Of a stretch of DNA of 6,692 nucleotides, positions 6,504 to 6,692 are shown piece by piece. Location: NCBI GenBank assembly GCA_937922175.1, contig CAKZUU010000450.1, positions 1-6,692 on the forward strand. Direction: 5' to 3'. The stretch comes from an uncultured Gemmataceae bacterium. GTDB lineage: Bacteria > Planctomycetota > Planctomycetia > Gemmatales > Gemmataceae. Below the pieces are notes generated by a model. It worked only from the letters and a program-made list of their open reading frames with translations, searched no databases and was not told the DNA's origin. The position numbers and the translations under genes were made by a program. Within the stretch, counting starts at the first letter, position 1. Every line of letters starts with the position of its first letter.

Positions 6504-6535
6504 CTCGTTGGTCCGAGCCGCCTGAACCAACCGAG
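6504..6535 (-). repeat. Inverted repeat downstream of the right-edge ORF, possible terminator hairpin
   Basis: CTCGTTGGT (6504-6512) pairs with ACCAACCGAG (6526-6535) with one bulged base. One wobble and one further G-C pair extend the stem towards a loop of about 9 nt. It lies 24 bp past the stop codon of the right-edge ORF and upstream of the giant gene's promoter, where a terminator would be expected. No run of T follows on the minus strand, so an intrinsic terminator is not demonstrated. Confidence 0.3.
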
Positions 6536-6558
6536 TCATCCCATTGCCGAGGTCCGGT

Positions 6559-6692
6559 TCATTCGGATGCCGAGGCCGAATCGTTCGCCGAAGTTTGCAC
6601 CACGTGAGGCCCGAACTTCTTCCCCGTCAATTTGGCGACGTTCTGCGGTTGATCGTGGTCCAGAGAGATGACGTGGCTCATCGTTCTTAGGG
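6559..6692 (-). CDS. Unidentified open frame at right edge, probably the C-terminal end of a larger gene
   Basis: The frame is open from the window edge to a TGA at 6559-6561. It contains an internal ATG at 6681 that would give a 40-residue product, MSHVISLDHD..., ending in a Ser/Ala-rich acidic tail (SANDSASASE). About three quarters of the codons end in G or C (29 of 39 after the ATG), which fits real coding sequence. Only 11 nt are visible before that ATG, with no ribosome-binding site, and the frame stays open through them, so a C-terminal fragment is more likely than a complete small protein. The middle stretch (NVAKLTGKKFGPHVV) did not let me name a family. The same strand as the giant gene, with 146 bp between them. 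Confidence 0.4.
   Translation of the reverse strand, partial: LRTMSHVISLDHDQPQNVAKLTGKKFGPHVVQTSANDSASASE

Noticed and set aside
6484..6506. Second small inverted repeat GAGCA...TGCTC upstream of the giant gene
   Set aside because: Only five base pairs with a mismatch next to them, and it overlaps the better inverted repeat at 6504-6535.
1..6692. tRNA, rRNA, CRISPR, insertion sequence or riboswitch
   Set aside because: No cloverleaf, conserved rRNA segment, regularly spaced repeats, transposase motif or long structured leader was seen on either strand. Intergenic space is limited to a few short gaps.

Overview
The window looks like chromosomal DNA of a planctomycete. The main reason is domain content: a small secreted protein of the TIGR03067 type, a propeller of the TIGR02604 ('putative membrane-bound dehydrogenase') type, HEAT-like repeats and a TIGR02603-type CxxCH haem-binding module are an assemblage characteristic of Planctomycetes and relatives. 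G+C is moderately high, codon third positions are G/C-rich, and several genes have signal peptides. These family assignments come from reading the translations; no database search was run. No mobile element, CRISPR array, rRNA or tRNA gene was recognised.

Layout from left to right. Positions 1-367 (minus) hold the N-terminal part of a secreted SMP-30/gluconolactonase-like protein that runs off the left edge. A 209-bp divergent intergenic region (368-576) carries candidate promoters for both flanking genes, a direct repeat and a perfect palindrome. Positions 577-1002 (plus) encode a 141-aa exported TIGR03067-type protein. After a 70-bp gap comes a 250-aa DedA-family membrane protein (1073-1825, plus). 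It ends 3 bp from the stop codon of a converging 1527-aa giant gene (1829-6412, minus), which fills about two thirds of the window. Upstream of the giant gene, 6413-6558 contains a good sigma70-like promoter and an inverted repeat. The right edge (6559-6692, minus) holds an open frame that is probably the 3' end of another gene.

The giant protein is the point of interest. Behind one signal peptide it combines a neutral/alkaline ceramidase-like metallohydrolase domain, a six-bladed-type dehydrogenase propeller with two Asp-rich calcium-type loops, about 400 residues of HEAT-like repeats, a mono-haem c-type cytochrome module and a C-terminal beta-sandwich. The ceramidase-like domain keeps the zinc-ligand pattern, but the position of the catalytic serine appears to be asparagine. 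It is therefore probably a zinc hydrolase of altered chemistry or substrate. A hydrolase, an oxidative module and a haem on one extracytoplasmic polypeptide suggest a self-contained hydrolyse-and-oxidise machine for some glycan or lipid substrate. That role is inference.

The genes do not form one obvious operon: orientations alternate and each block seems to have its own promoter. The shared theme is extracytoplasmic, envelope-related function.
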